Shown one piece after another: positions 35,871 through 43,915 of a stretch of 64,000 bases of DNA (within the stretch, counting starts at the first letter, position 1; the number at the start of each line of letters is the position of its first letter). Location of the stretch: contig NZ_SLZU01000007.1 in NCBI RefSeq assembly GCF_004342065.1, positions 1-64,000 on the forward strand. The letters run 5' to 3'. The notes beneath the pieces are model-generated. The model was not told the DNA's origin. It did not search any database and saw only the letters and a list, made by a program, of their open reading frames with translations. This DNA comes from Primorskyibacter sedentarius. GTDB taxonomy: Bacteria; Pseudomonadota; Alphaproteobacteria; Rhodobacterales; Rhodobacteraceae. A program made the translations under genes and the position numbers.

Positions 35871-37223
35871 TCAGTCGCGCTTTGCAATTCGCAGGCGAAT
35901 ACCGTCCCGGGATCTTACCGTCAGATGCGCGACAGGCTCCGGGGTATCGACGGGGTCTACCCTCAGATCTCGCAGCAGCAAAGACAAAAGCATCACGCCT
36001 TCTATCATCGCAAAGCCCGCACCGGGACAGACCCGCGCCCCGGCAGAGAATGGGATATACGCCTCGCGCGCGCAGGCCTTGCCGTTTTCGGTTTGCCAGC
36101 GCGCCGGGTCAAACGCATCCGGCGTGTCCCAAAGCCGTTCATGACGATGCAGATGCCATGGGCTGATGACCATTTGGGCGCCCTTGGCAATCTCCCTGTC
36201 GCGGAACCGTTCGGGGCAGCTCGCCTCTCGCACCATCATCGGGACCGGAGGGTATAGCCGCAACGTCTCGCGGAACACATCGCGGCTGATCCTCAGGCTG
36301 GACAGTTCAGAAAATTCACCTGTGGACAGGTGTTGCGCCTCTGCGGCCACGCGGTCTTGCCAATCCGGATAGCGCGCCATGAGGTACAGCGCCCACCCCA
36401 GCGCCGAAGCAGACGTTTCGTGCCCGGCCAGAAAGAAAATCGCCACCTGATCGACCATTTCCTCAACCGAAAAAAGTTCGCCAGTCTCCGGGTCGCGCGT
36501 CGTCATGATCTTGGTCGCAAGGTCATCGGGCGCGGTACCTGCAGCGATCTCTTGCCTGCGCGCTTCGGTCATGCGGGTGATCAAGGTCCGGATCCTGCCC
36601 GCCGCCTTCTTCGTCCGGCGCGAAAAGAACCTCGGCATCCAGCGCGGCAGTGGCACGAAGGCCGCAATATTGAGGAGCGGCTGGCTTCGTTGGTAGTTGC
36701 GAAATTCGTGGAATACCGCCTGCGCCATCTCATCCTCGATCGGGACAGAGAACAGCGTGCGAAAGATCACGTCGGCAGCCGCATGGCTGGCGACCTCCTC
36801 GATTTCGACAACCTCCCCTGCCCGCGCGCGCAGCCGCGTCAGGGCCTGTTGTCCCGCGGCCCACATCGCCGGATAGGTCCCCCGCAAACGCCCGCCCTCG
36901 AACGCGGGGTCGATGATGCGGCGCTGGCGTTTCCACGTCTCGCCATTGGTCAGGAACACGCTCTCGCCCAGCAAGGGGCGCAAACCTTCGCTGATGCGGT
37001 CGGATTTTGGGAAATCATCGGGCCGCGCCTTCAGAACCGTGCTGACAAGATCAGGCTGGTTAAGCAGGTAGGAACGGAAAAACGGCGTTCGGAATTCCGC
37101 CATCCATGCCCGGTAGAGCCGCGCAGGCTGCGCCGACAGAATGTCCTGACGAAAGAGCCGCGCATACCGCAGCAACGAAACCTTGTCGGGGCGCGATTTC
37201 GGCTTTGGCGGAAGGTCGGTCAT
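35871..37223 (-). CDS. Cytochrome P450
   Basis: A 450-residue soluble P450 monooxygenase. Visible: I-helix LAGHETSASALGWAL, K-helix ExxR in ETLRLYPPVPMM, and the heme-thiolate loop FSAGARVCPGAGFAMIEG. No membrane anchor. It overlaps the membrane hydrolase gene upstream by ATGA, so the two are coupled. Redox partners are not encoded nearby. Substrate unknown; the pattern fits CYP families acting on fatty acids or terpenes, but this is a guess. Confidence 0.92.
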   Translation of the reverse strand: MTDLPPKPKSRPDKVSLLRYARLFRQDILSAQPARLYRAWMAEFRTPFFRSYLLNQPDLVSTVLKARPDDFPKSDRISEGLRPLLGESVFLTNGETWKRQRRIIDPAFEGGRLRGTYPAMWAAGQQALTRLRARAGEVVEIEEVASHAAADVIFRTLFSVPIEDEMAQAVFHEFRNYQRSQPLLNIAAFVPLPRWMPRFFSRRTKKAAGRIRTLITRMTEARRQEIAAGTAPDDLATKIMTTRDPETGELFSVEEMVDQVAIFFLAGHETSASALGWALYLMARYPDWQDRVAAEAQHLSTGEFSELSSLRISRDVFRETLRLYPPVPMMVREASCPERFRDREIAKGAQMVISPWHLHRHERLWDTPDAFDPARWQTENGKACAREAYIPFSAGARVCPGAGFAMIEGVMLLSLLLRDLRVDPVDTPEPVAHLTVRSRDGIRLRIAKRD

Positions 37224-38458
37224 GCAGCCATCGACGTGAATTTGGAAACGGCCGTTTCCAGCCGGGATCTGGACGGTGCGCGCCCTTCGAAACGTGTTGC
37301 AAGGCTGACCGGACCCGCGGTGATCCTGAAGTAGTCGTAATCTCCGGGCCGGTCAAACGCGCAGAGATACTGGAAATGCAGTCGGAAAAAGCGCCAGCGC
37401 AGCTCTTTCCAGCGCTGCGGGGAAAGCGTTTGGGTGAAGGCTGCCGAAATCACCAGCGGCCAGCGCTTGCCCTCTGGCGCGACGCCCGTGACCGCGACAG
37501 GATCGCACAGCGCAAAGGCGCAGCCATCGCCGGGCGCCGTCACATCGACCCAGGTCAGCTCGTCACGGGCTGAAAGAAAATGCAGATCCGCGCGCAGTTG
37601 ATCGGCATTCGGCAGGAAGGACACCATCGGCACCACCTGCCCCAAGGTCAGAAATGCCAGCCTCGGCCCTTTGGCAGGAACACCGCCCTGCCGGATCAGA
37701 TCCGCCAGAATCGACGCGCCAAGATGGGCACCAGAGGAGTGCCCAACGACCAGAACCTCGTCGAGATCCTCGCGCAGCGCCTCGGCAATTGTGGCGGCAA
37801 ACTCGGCCATGCGCCGCTGTAAGTCGGGCGAATAGGCGCCTTTCAGAGCGGCCGAATGGGCAAAATCATGCATCAGGTAATAGGCGAAAAACCTGCCGTC
37901 CTGCCGCCTGAACCAATCCGAAATGCCGTAGCCAATCCCGATGCCGCCCGCCAAGGCAACAGCGCTTTCTGACGCTCCCGGCAGAAAGCCCAGCAGCCTG
38001 TCAAGCAGGGCAAAGACGCCCCATCCCGCTGCCAGCGCGACCAGCGCCTGCACCAAAAGGAAGACAACCGGATAAAGCGCCGCAATGACCGGGCCCTTAC
38101 GCAAACGCATCAGCCGGAACAGCGCGCCCGACCCGATATAGATCCACGAGGTGCGCAAGAGCTGCGCGTAGGTCGACAGGATGCCCTGCGCCATGCTGTC
38201 ACGAACAATATCCGACCAGACAAGAACCTCGAATTCCGCTGCAACTTCAGCGCCTTCCATGCGGCCATTCACGCGCCAACCATAGCGCCCCTTGGCCGTG
38301 CTTTCGCGCGGGCGCAGCGCCACTTCGTAACCGCTGATTTCGGCCTGGGCAGCGCCTTCCTTGCGGTAAAGCTCCCGGTATCTTCTTGGGTGAATGGGAT
38401 CATAGCCGGGGATGTAGAACACCCGGCGGCGCCTCACTTCCTGCCCTGCTCCATCCAT
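37220..38458 (-). CDS. Membrane-embedded alpha/beta hydrolase-like protein
   Basis: A 412-residue protein of no named family. The N-terminus RRRVFYIPGYDP fits the first strand and turn of an alpha/beta hydrolase, two or three hydrophobic helices follow (about 130-180, PVIAALYPVVFLLVQALVALAAGW and the nearby AVALAGGIGIGYGI), and the nucleophile elbow is DEVLVVGHSSGAHLGASIL with GHSSG. Acid and His partners are not certain. The ATGA overlap with the P450 suggests they act on the same, probably lipophilic, compound. Confidence 0.65.
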   Translation of the reverse strand: MDGAGQEVRRRRVFYIPGYDPIHPRRYRELYRKEGAAQAEISGYEVALRPRESTAKGRYGWRVNGRMEGAEVAAEFEVLVWSDIVRDSMAQGILSTYAQLLRTSWIYIGSGALFRLMRLRKGPVIAALYPVVFLLVQALVALAAGWGVFALLDRLLGFLPGASESAVALAGGIGIGYGISDWFRRQDGRFFAYYLMHDFAHSAALKGAYSPDLQRRMAEFAATIAEALREDLDEVLVVGHSSGAHLGASILADLIRQGGVPAKGPRLAFLTLGQVVPMVSFLPNADQLRADLHFLSARDELTWVDVTAPGDGCAFALCDPVAVTGVAPEGKRWPLVISAAFTQTLSPQRWKELRWRFFRLHFQYLCAFDRPGDYDYFRITAGPVSLATRFEGRAPSRSRLETAVSKFTSMAA

Positions 38459-38551
38459 GTCATGCCCTCTTTTGGGGCCATGCTACAGGAGCAATCGCAC
38501 GTAGGTAAGCCGGCACGATCAGGGCCGCCGCATCGCCGGACAGACCACGGC

Positions 38552-39298
38552 TTACCCCAGTGTCGCAAGCGCCGGGAACGTTTCCAGCAACCAGAAGGAA
38601 AATGCAGAGAACCCACCGGTCAGCATCAGCAGGCCAATGGTCCAAAGCAGCAGGCCCATCACCCGTTCGATCTGCGCCATATGGCGTTTCATCCAGCCCA
38701 TCACGCCGGTCAGTTGCGGCAGGAAGGCCGCGACCAGCAGAAACGGAATGCCCAAGCCCGCCGCATAGATGCCCAGAAGCAACGTGCCCTTGCTGATCGA
38801 CGCCTCGGACGCGGCAAGCGACAGGATCGCGCCCAGCTGCGGGCCGATGCAAGGGGTCCAGCCAAAGGCAAAGGCGAGCCCCAGAACATAGGCGCCAAAG
38901 GCCGACCCGCCGCGATCCCCCGCGTCAAGCCGCGCTTCGCGGTCCAGAAAACCGATCCGGTAGACGCCCACGAAATGCGCGCCAAAGATCATCACCATGA
39001 TCCCGGCCAGCGTGTTGAGGGTCGATTGAAATTGCAGGAACATCGCGCCGATTGCAGAGGCGGTGAACCCCAACAGCAGGAACACCGTCGACAGGCCAAG
39101 CACAAAAAACAGCGCAGGCAAGAGCATCTGGCTGCGCCGCCCGGCACCTGCATCGGCAATCGACACACCGGACATATAGGCAAGATATGGCGGGACGATG
39201 GGCAGGACGCAGGGGCTGAGAAAGGACATCAGCCCGGCGACAAGCGCCACCAGCATGGCAGGCAGAAGGCCCGCATCGATAAGGTCAATTCCAAACAT
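38552..39298 (-). CDS. ccdA: Cytochrome c biogenesis protein CcdA
   Basis: A 248-residue inner-membrane protein with about six helices. The two redox Cys are in FLSPCVLPIVPPYLAYMSG (helix 1) and FAFGWTPCIGPQLGAIL (helix 4). It passes electrons from thioredoxin to periplasmic thiol pathways for cytochrome c maturation. Single gene, between the hydrolase/P450 pair and rne, all on the minus strand. Confidence 0.93.
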   Translation of the reverse strand: MFGIDLIDAGLLPAMLVALVAGLMSFLSPCVLPIVPPYLAYMSGVSIADAGAGRRSQMLLPALFFVLGLSTVFLLLGFTASAIGAMFLQFQSTLNTLAGIMVMIFGAHFVGVYRIGFLDREARLDAGDRGGSAFGAYVLGLAFAFGWTPCIGPQLGAILSLAASEASISKGTLLLGIYAAGLGIPFLLVAAFLPQLTGVMGWMKRHMAQIERVMGLLLWTIGLLMLTGGFSAFSFWLLETFPALATLG

Positions 39299-39388
39299 GT
39301 TTCCCGCTTAGATCATCGCGACGCCCGCGTCACGGCACATGCTGTCACATCCTCGTGGCGGCTTTGAAACACTGGCGCAAAAACGAAA

Positions 39389-39410
39389 CCCCCGGCGCAA
39401 TGGCCGGGGG
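39389..39410 (-). terminator. Intrinsic terminator of rne
   Basis: On the minus strand CCCCCGGC pairs with GCCGGGGG around a 6-base loop and is followed by TTTCGTTTTT. It lies 17 bases after the rne stop codon. Confidence 0.85.
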
Positions 39411-39426
39411 TTCAAAACCATTATGT

Positions 39427-42360
39427 TCAGCGGCCCAGGGACCACCAGCCCCGTTTCTTGGGCTTGTCCTCTTCAACCTCTTGTGTGGGTTCCGCTTCGA
39501 CCGACGCTGTTTCCAGCTCTTTGTCTGTCGCTTCGGGTTCCTGCGGCGCAGGTTCCGCAACCGGCTCGGGTTGCGGCTCTGGCTGTGGCTCCACCTCTGT
39601 CGCGGCCTCAACCACTTCCGGCTCAGGAGCCGCTGCGACCTCTACCGCTTCCGATTCAGCAATCGCTGCTTCCGGCACGGCAGGTCCGGCAACGTCAGCC
39701 ACGGGGGCTTCGGCCAGTTCCGCAACCTCAACAGGCTCGGCGACGATTTCGGCTGGTGCCTCAACAGGCGCTGCTGCAACGGCGTCCTTCTCGGCGGCCT
39801 TCGGCTTTGCGCGCGACCGGGTGGTCTTGGGCTTGGCTGTCGATTTCGAGGTGCTCGACTTCGGCTTCGCCTTCGCGCGGGAGGCAGGCTTCTTGGGGGC
39901 TTCGACCTCTGCCTCGGGCGTGCCTTCGGCTTGCGCAGCTTCGGGAACCGGCTCCGCAGCGTCGACAGGCGCCTCGGCCTCTTTGGCTTCGGCCACCGGT
40001 TCAGCCGTCTCTGCAGGCGCTTCTGGCGCCGCATCCTCGGCCTTCACCTCGGCACTTCCGGCCTCTTCCACCGCATCCGCGGCTTTGACCTCTTCGGCAG
40101 GCGCATCTTCCGAACGGGTTTCGCCGTTCTCGCCATTGCTCTCGGCCCCCGAGGATTTCGACCGGCTCCGACGACGACGACGACGGCGCTTCTTGGGCTT
40201 GCCCTCTTCGTCGCTGCCCGTACCCGATGCGTCGTCAGAGGTCTTGGCGTCAGACTTGTTGACCTCCTCCGCGTCATCCTCGGGCTCTTCAAAGCTTTCG
40301 TCTTCGTCGACCTGATCCATCAGCGAGGTATCAACCGACACGACGGGCATCACGATCTCTGCCACTTTGCGGGTCGCCGTCTTGAACTTCTCAAGAGAGA
40401 AATCAGGCGAAACCAGCGTCGGGTCGCCCTCGATCCGCACGGACATCCCGTAACGGCCCTCGATCTGGGCGATATGCTCGCGCTTCTGGTTCATCAGGAA
40501 ATTGGCGATGCCGACCGGGCATTTCACCAGAACCTCGCGCGACCGTCCGCGCGTGCCTTCTTCCTCGACCTGACGCAGGATCGACAGCGACAGGTTGTCG
40601 TCGGATCGGATCAGGCCCGTTCCGTGACAAGCCGTACAAGGCTGAGTCGTCGCCTCGATCATACCGGGGCGCAGACGCTGTCGGCTCATTTCCATCAGGC
40701 CGAAACCGGAAATCCGGCCAACCTGGATGCGGGCACGGTCGGTTTTCAGCTTGTCCTTGATCTTCTTCTCGACGGCGGCGTTGTTCTTGCGCTCGTCCAT
40801 ATCGATGAAGTCGATGACGATCAGACCGGCAAGATCCCGCAGTCGCAGCTGGCGGGCCACCTCTTCGGCGGCCTCCAGGTTGGTCTTCAGCGCGGTTTCC
40901 TCGATCGAGCCTTCCTTGGTCGCCCGACCGGAGTTCACGTCGATCGCCACCAGCGCCTCGGTCACGCCGATCACGATATAGCCGCCGGATTTCAGCTGGA
41001 CCGTCGGGTTGAACATCGACGACAGGTAGCTTTCGACCTGGTAGCGCGCAAACAGCGGCAGCGTCTCGGCGTAATGTTTCACGTTCTTGGCGTGGGACGG
41101 CATGATCATCTTCATGAAGTCCTTGGCGATGCGGTAACCGCGCTCGCCCTCCACCAGAACCTCGTCGATCTCGCGGCTGTAAAGATCGCGGATCGAGCGT
41201 TTGATCAGGTCGCCTTCTTCATAGATCTTCGCAGGTGCGATGGATTTCAGCGTCAGCTCTCGGATCTGTTCCCACAGCCGTTGCAGATATTCATAGTCGC
41301 GCTTGATCTCGGATTTGGTGCGCTTGGCACCTGCCGTCCGCACGATCAGGCCAGCGCCCTTGGGCACTTCAATCTCGGCTGCGATCTCTTTGAGTTTCTT
41401 GCGGTCCACGGCGTTGGTGATCTTGCGGCTGATGCCGCCGCCACGGGCCGTGTTGGGCATCAAGACGCAATACCGGCCGGCCAGCGACAGGTAGGTCGTC
41501 AGTGCCGCACCCTTGTTGCCGCGCTCTTCCTTGACGACCTGCACCAGCAGGATCTGACGAACCTTGATGACTTCCTGGATCTTGTAGCGGCGCGGACGAG
41601 GCTTGCGAACCGGGCGAATGTCTTCCTGATCGTCCTCGTCAGCGACGGATTCAATCGAGCTGTCGCGATCTGCGGCATCATCCGTGGCGGGCTCGTCTTC
41701 CTCGGCATCGCCATTTTCGGCGTCTTCAACGGGCGCATCATCGGTGGCCTCGGCCACCTCCGCCGTCTCGGCCTCTGCCGCTTCGGTCTCTGCGACCTCC
41801 GCTTCGGGCGCTTCAACGGGGGCATCGACCGGTTCTTCAAACGGCGTCTCCTGCACAGTCTCCATCGGAGAGCTGCCCTCGGCGACTTCGTCCTCGTCCA
41901 GGTCAATCGTCTCCATCCCCGAGATCTGACCCTCGGGCTTGGCGACTTCCTGCGTGACCTTCAGATCATCCGGTTTGGCGCTTTCGGTCTTGGAGCTTTT
42001 TCGCGACCGGCTGCGGGAGCGGGAGGATTTCGGCTTTTCGTCATCCTCGTCACGCGCCTTTTGTGCCTCGGCATAGGCGCGCTCTTCCTCCATCAGCGCC
42101 TCGCGGTCGGCGACGGGGATCTGGTAGTAATCGGGATGAATTTCCGAAAAGGCGAGGAAGCCGTGCCGGTTTCCGCCGTAGTCTACAAAGGCCGCCTGAA
42201 GCGACGGCTCCACGCGTGTGACCTTGGCGAGATAGATATTGCCAGCTAGCTGGCGTTTGTTTTCAGATTCAAAGTCGAATTCCTCAACCTTGGTTCCGTC
42301 AACCACCACGACGCGGGTCTCTTCCGCGTGGGTGGCATCGATAAGCATTTTCTTGGCCAT
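39427..42360 (-). CDS. rne: Ribonuclease E
   Basis: A 977-residue endonuclease that initiates mRNA decay and matures rRNA/tRNA. Order: RNase H-like start (MAKKMLIDATHAEETRVVV), S1 domain (about 35-) interrupted by a large acidic, Ser/Arg-containing insertion (about 75-245), 5' sensor part, DNase I-like core with the Mg-binding Asp in VAIDVNSG and LIVIDFIDMD, the Zn-link CTACHG, small domain, and a long low-complexity C-terminus (about 560-977) with an Arg-rich block (KKRRRRRRRSRSKS) and Ala/Glu/Pro-rich repeats for degradosome and RNA contacts. The ATG is chosen by the MAKKMLID start; one five codons upstream is less likely. Confidence 0.95.
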   Translation of the reverse strand: MAKKMLIDATHAEETRVVVVDGTKVEEFDFESENKRQLAGNIYLAKVTRVEPSLQAAFVDYGGNRHGFLAFSEIHPDYYQIPVADREALMEEERAYAEAQKARDEDDEKPKSSRSRSRSRKSSKTESAKPDDLKVTQEVAKPEGQISGMETIDLDEDEVAEGSSPMETVQETPFEEPVDAPVEAPEAEVAETEAAEAETAEVAEATDDAPVEDAENGDAEEDEPATDDAADRDSSIESVADEDDQEDIRPVRKPRPRRYKIQEVIKVRQILLVQVVKEERGNKGAALTTYLSLAGRYCVLMPNTARGGGISRKITNAVDRKKLKEIAAEIEVPKGAGLIVRTAGAKRTKSEIKRDYEYLQRLWEQIRELTLKSIAPAKIYEEGDLIKRSIRDLYSREIDEVLVEGERGYRIAKDFMKMIMPSHAKNVKHYAETLPLFARYQVESYLSSMFNPTVQLKSGGYIVIGVTEALVAIDVNSGRATKEGSIEETALKTNLEAAEEVARQLRLRDLAGLIVIDFIDMDERKNNAAVEKKIKDKLKTDRARIQVGRISGFGLMEMSRQRLRPGMIEATTQPCTACHGTGLIRSDDNLSLSILRQVEEEGTRGRSREVLVKCPVGIANFLMNQKREHIAQIEGRYGMSVRIEGDPTLVSPDFSLEKFKTATRKVAEIVMPVVSVDTSLMDQVDEDESFEEPEDDAEEVNKSDAKTSDDASGTGSDEEGKPKKRRRRRRRSRSKSSGAESNGENGETRSEDAPAEEVKAADAVEEAGSAEVKAEDAAPEAPAETAEPVAEAKEAEAPVDAAEPVPEAAQAEGTPEAEVEAPKKPASRAKAKPKSSTSKSTAKPKTTRSRAKPKAAEKDAVAAAPVEAPAEIVAEPVEVAELAEAPVADVAGPAVPEAAIAESEAVEVAAAPEPEVVEAATEVEPQPEPQPEPVAEPAPQEPEATDKELETASVEAEPTQEVEEDKPKKRGWWSLGR

Positions 42361-42927
42361 GTTTTCCGTTCGCACGCCGCAGAATTCCGCATCCCAGGGG
42401 GACCGGATGGTTCGCGGCGATGACTTGTCAGGGCGAAGAGCGGCGCAATGCTGGTGGCGGACTCTTGGTCCCCCACTGCCAGCCTCAGATCATGCGCGCG
42501 CTTCATCGCGGTTCTTCTCCGACGCCCTACCGTTTCGGGTCGGGCGCCCATTTAAGACCCGTCGCTTACGCGTTCCGGGCATTCAGTGCGGCCTTGCGGC
42601 CTGATCGGTCTGAACCGAGTGGTCAGGAAAATTCCTGGCGCAACATCGATGCAGCGAAACTCTCATCGGCCCTTTCCCATGTGGAAAGCTGGCCGTTCCG
42701 ACAGCATAAAGGGACAAATACCGGAAATACAATCCACAATCGCACCCCGCACCGCTAAAAGCGATGCACGCAATGCGGGAAACGGCAATCACGCGGTCAC
42801 CTGCCCGCTTTCTTCGGCCATAATCTGTTCAGTGCGAAGCAGGGTCAGGACTCCGCCGCCGTTTCGGCTTTGCGGCCCCGGCCCTGCCAGGCCGGGGAAA
42901 GAGTGCTGAAACATGGGGGCTGACGGG
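42361..42927. other. Long leader of rne and intergenic region
   Basis: About 570 bases without a supported gene, on the 5' side of rne. Long rne leaders are known to mediate self-control of RNase E in enterobacteria; whether this holds here is not visible. It has a small palindrome (CAGGAA-AA-TTCCTG at 42624-42637) and the hairpin listed at 42876-42897. Confidence 0.45.
42876..42897 (-). terminator. GC-rich hairpin after the beta-hydroxyacid dehydrogenase gene
   Basis: CCCCGGCC and GGCCGGGG are perfect complements around a 6-base loop, about 30 bases after the stop codon on the minus strand. No T-run follows, so factor-independent termination is only likely by the stem's strength. Confidence 0.5.
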
Positions 42928-43806
42928 TCAGCCCTGGTCCATCGCCCTCAGGCGCTTGATCAGGCTTGAAGTGTCCCAACGGCCACCGCCCAGTTTTTGG
43001 ACATCCTTGTAGAACTGATCGACCAGCGCGGTCACCGGCAGGCTGGCACCCGTTTCATCCGCCGTGTCGAGGCAGATCCCAAGGTCCTTGCGCATCCAGT
43101 TCACCGCAAACCCGTGTTCGAACTCATCCGCCAGCATGGTCTTGTAACGATTGGACATCTGCCACGATCCGGCAGCACCCTGGCTGATCACTTCAACCAC
43201 GGCGGCCCCGTCCAGCCCGGCTTTTTCAGCAAAATGCAGCGCCTCTGACAGACCCTGCACCAGACCGGCAATGGCGATCTGGTTGCACATCTTCGTCATC
43301 TGGCCCGCGCCGCTTTCGCCAATGCGTCGGCATATCCGCGCATAGGCGGCGATCACCGGCTCTGCCTTGGCATAGGTATCGGCATCGCCACCGCACATGA
43401 CCGACAGCACTCCGTTTTCGGCCCCCGCCTGCCCGCCGGAGATCGGCGCATCGACAAAGCCCAATCCTGCGTCGGCCGCAGCCGCATACAACTCTGAGGT
43501 GACCTTGGCCGACACGGTCGTGTGATCGACAAGGATCGCGCCCGCCCCCATTCCGGCAAAGGCGCCCTGTTCGCCCAGACAGACGCCGCGCAGGTCGTCG
43601 TCATTGCCCACGCAGGTCATCACGAACTCTGCCCCCTTGGCGGCATCTGCCGGGGTCGCGGCAGAGACACCGCCATGTTCGCTCACCCATTTATCGGCCT
43701 TGGCGGCGGTTCGGTTATAGACCGTGACCTCGTGCCCGGCGCTCTGAAGATGGCCGGCCATCGGATATCCCATGACCCCGAGCCCCAAAAACGCAATCTT
43801 CGCCAT
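42928..43806 (-). CDS. NAD(P)-dependent beta-hydroxyacid dehydrogenase (3-hydroxyisobutyrate dehydrogenase family)
   Basis: A 292-residue enzyme. The Rossmann motif is IAFLGLGVMGYPMAGHL at the N-terminus, the substrate loop DAPISGGQAGAENG lies around residue 120, and the catalytic Lys is in GAGQMTKMCNQIAIAG. The family includes 3-hydroxyisobutyrate and tartronate semialdehyde reductases; the substrate is not decided by these motifs. GGAGG lies before the chosen ATG. Divergent from the penicillin-acylase-family gene across 109 bases. Confidence 0.88.
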   Translation of the reverse strand: MAKIAFLGLGVMGYPMAGHLQSAGHEVTVYNRTAAKADKWVSEHGGVSAATPADAAKGAEFVMTCVGNDDDLRGVCLGEQGAFAGMGAGAILVDHTTVSAKVTSELYAAAADAGLGFVDAPISGGQAGAENGVLSVMCGGDADTYAKAEPVIAAYARICRRIGESGAGQMTKMCNQIAIAGLVQGLSEALHFAEKAGLDGAAVVEVISQGAAGSWQMSNRYKTMLADEFEHGFAVNWMRKDLGICLDTADETGASLPVTALVDQFYKDVQKLGGGRWDTSSLIKRLRAMDQG

Positions 43807-43915
43807 ATAACCTCTCCTCCAATTCACGTTCCCCAGCGTTGTGTCCAATGGGCGGTTGCTTGACAAGGGGCCATCCCTGCCGAACACAAGGAATCGCAGT
43901 CAAACGGAGGCAGAC

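Noticed and set aside
36330-37334. 334-codon plus-strand frame antisense to the P450 gene
   Set aside because: The P450 heme, ExxR and I-helix motifs fix the minus strand as coding; the plus frame has none.
39355-42249. 964-codon open frame on the plus strand antisense to rne
   Set aside because: It mirrors the rne frame, has no ribosome binding site, and reads into low-complexity Leu/Arg/Gly text; it is a codon-bias shadow of the biased rne sequence.
42624-42637. Palindrome CAGGAA-AA-TTCCTG in the rne leader considered as an operator
   Set aside because: A 6-bp-arm palindrome of this kind is expected by chance in a 570-base stretch and no known box fits.
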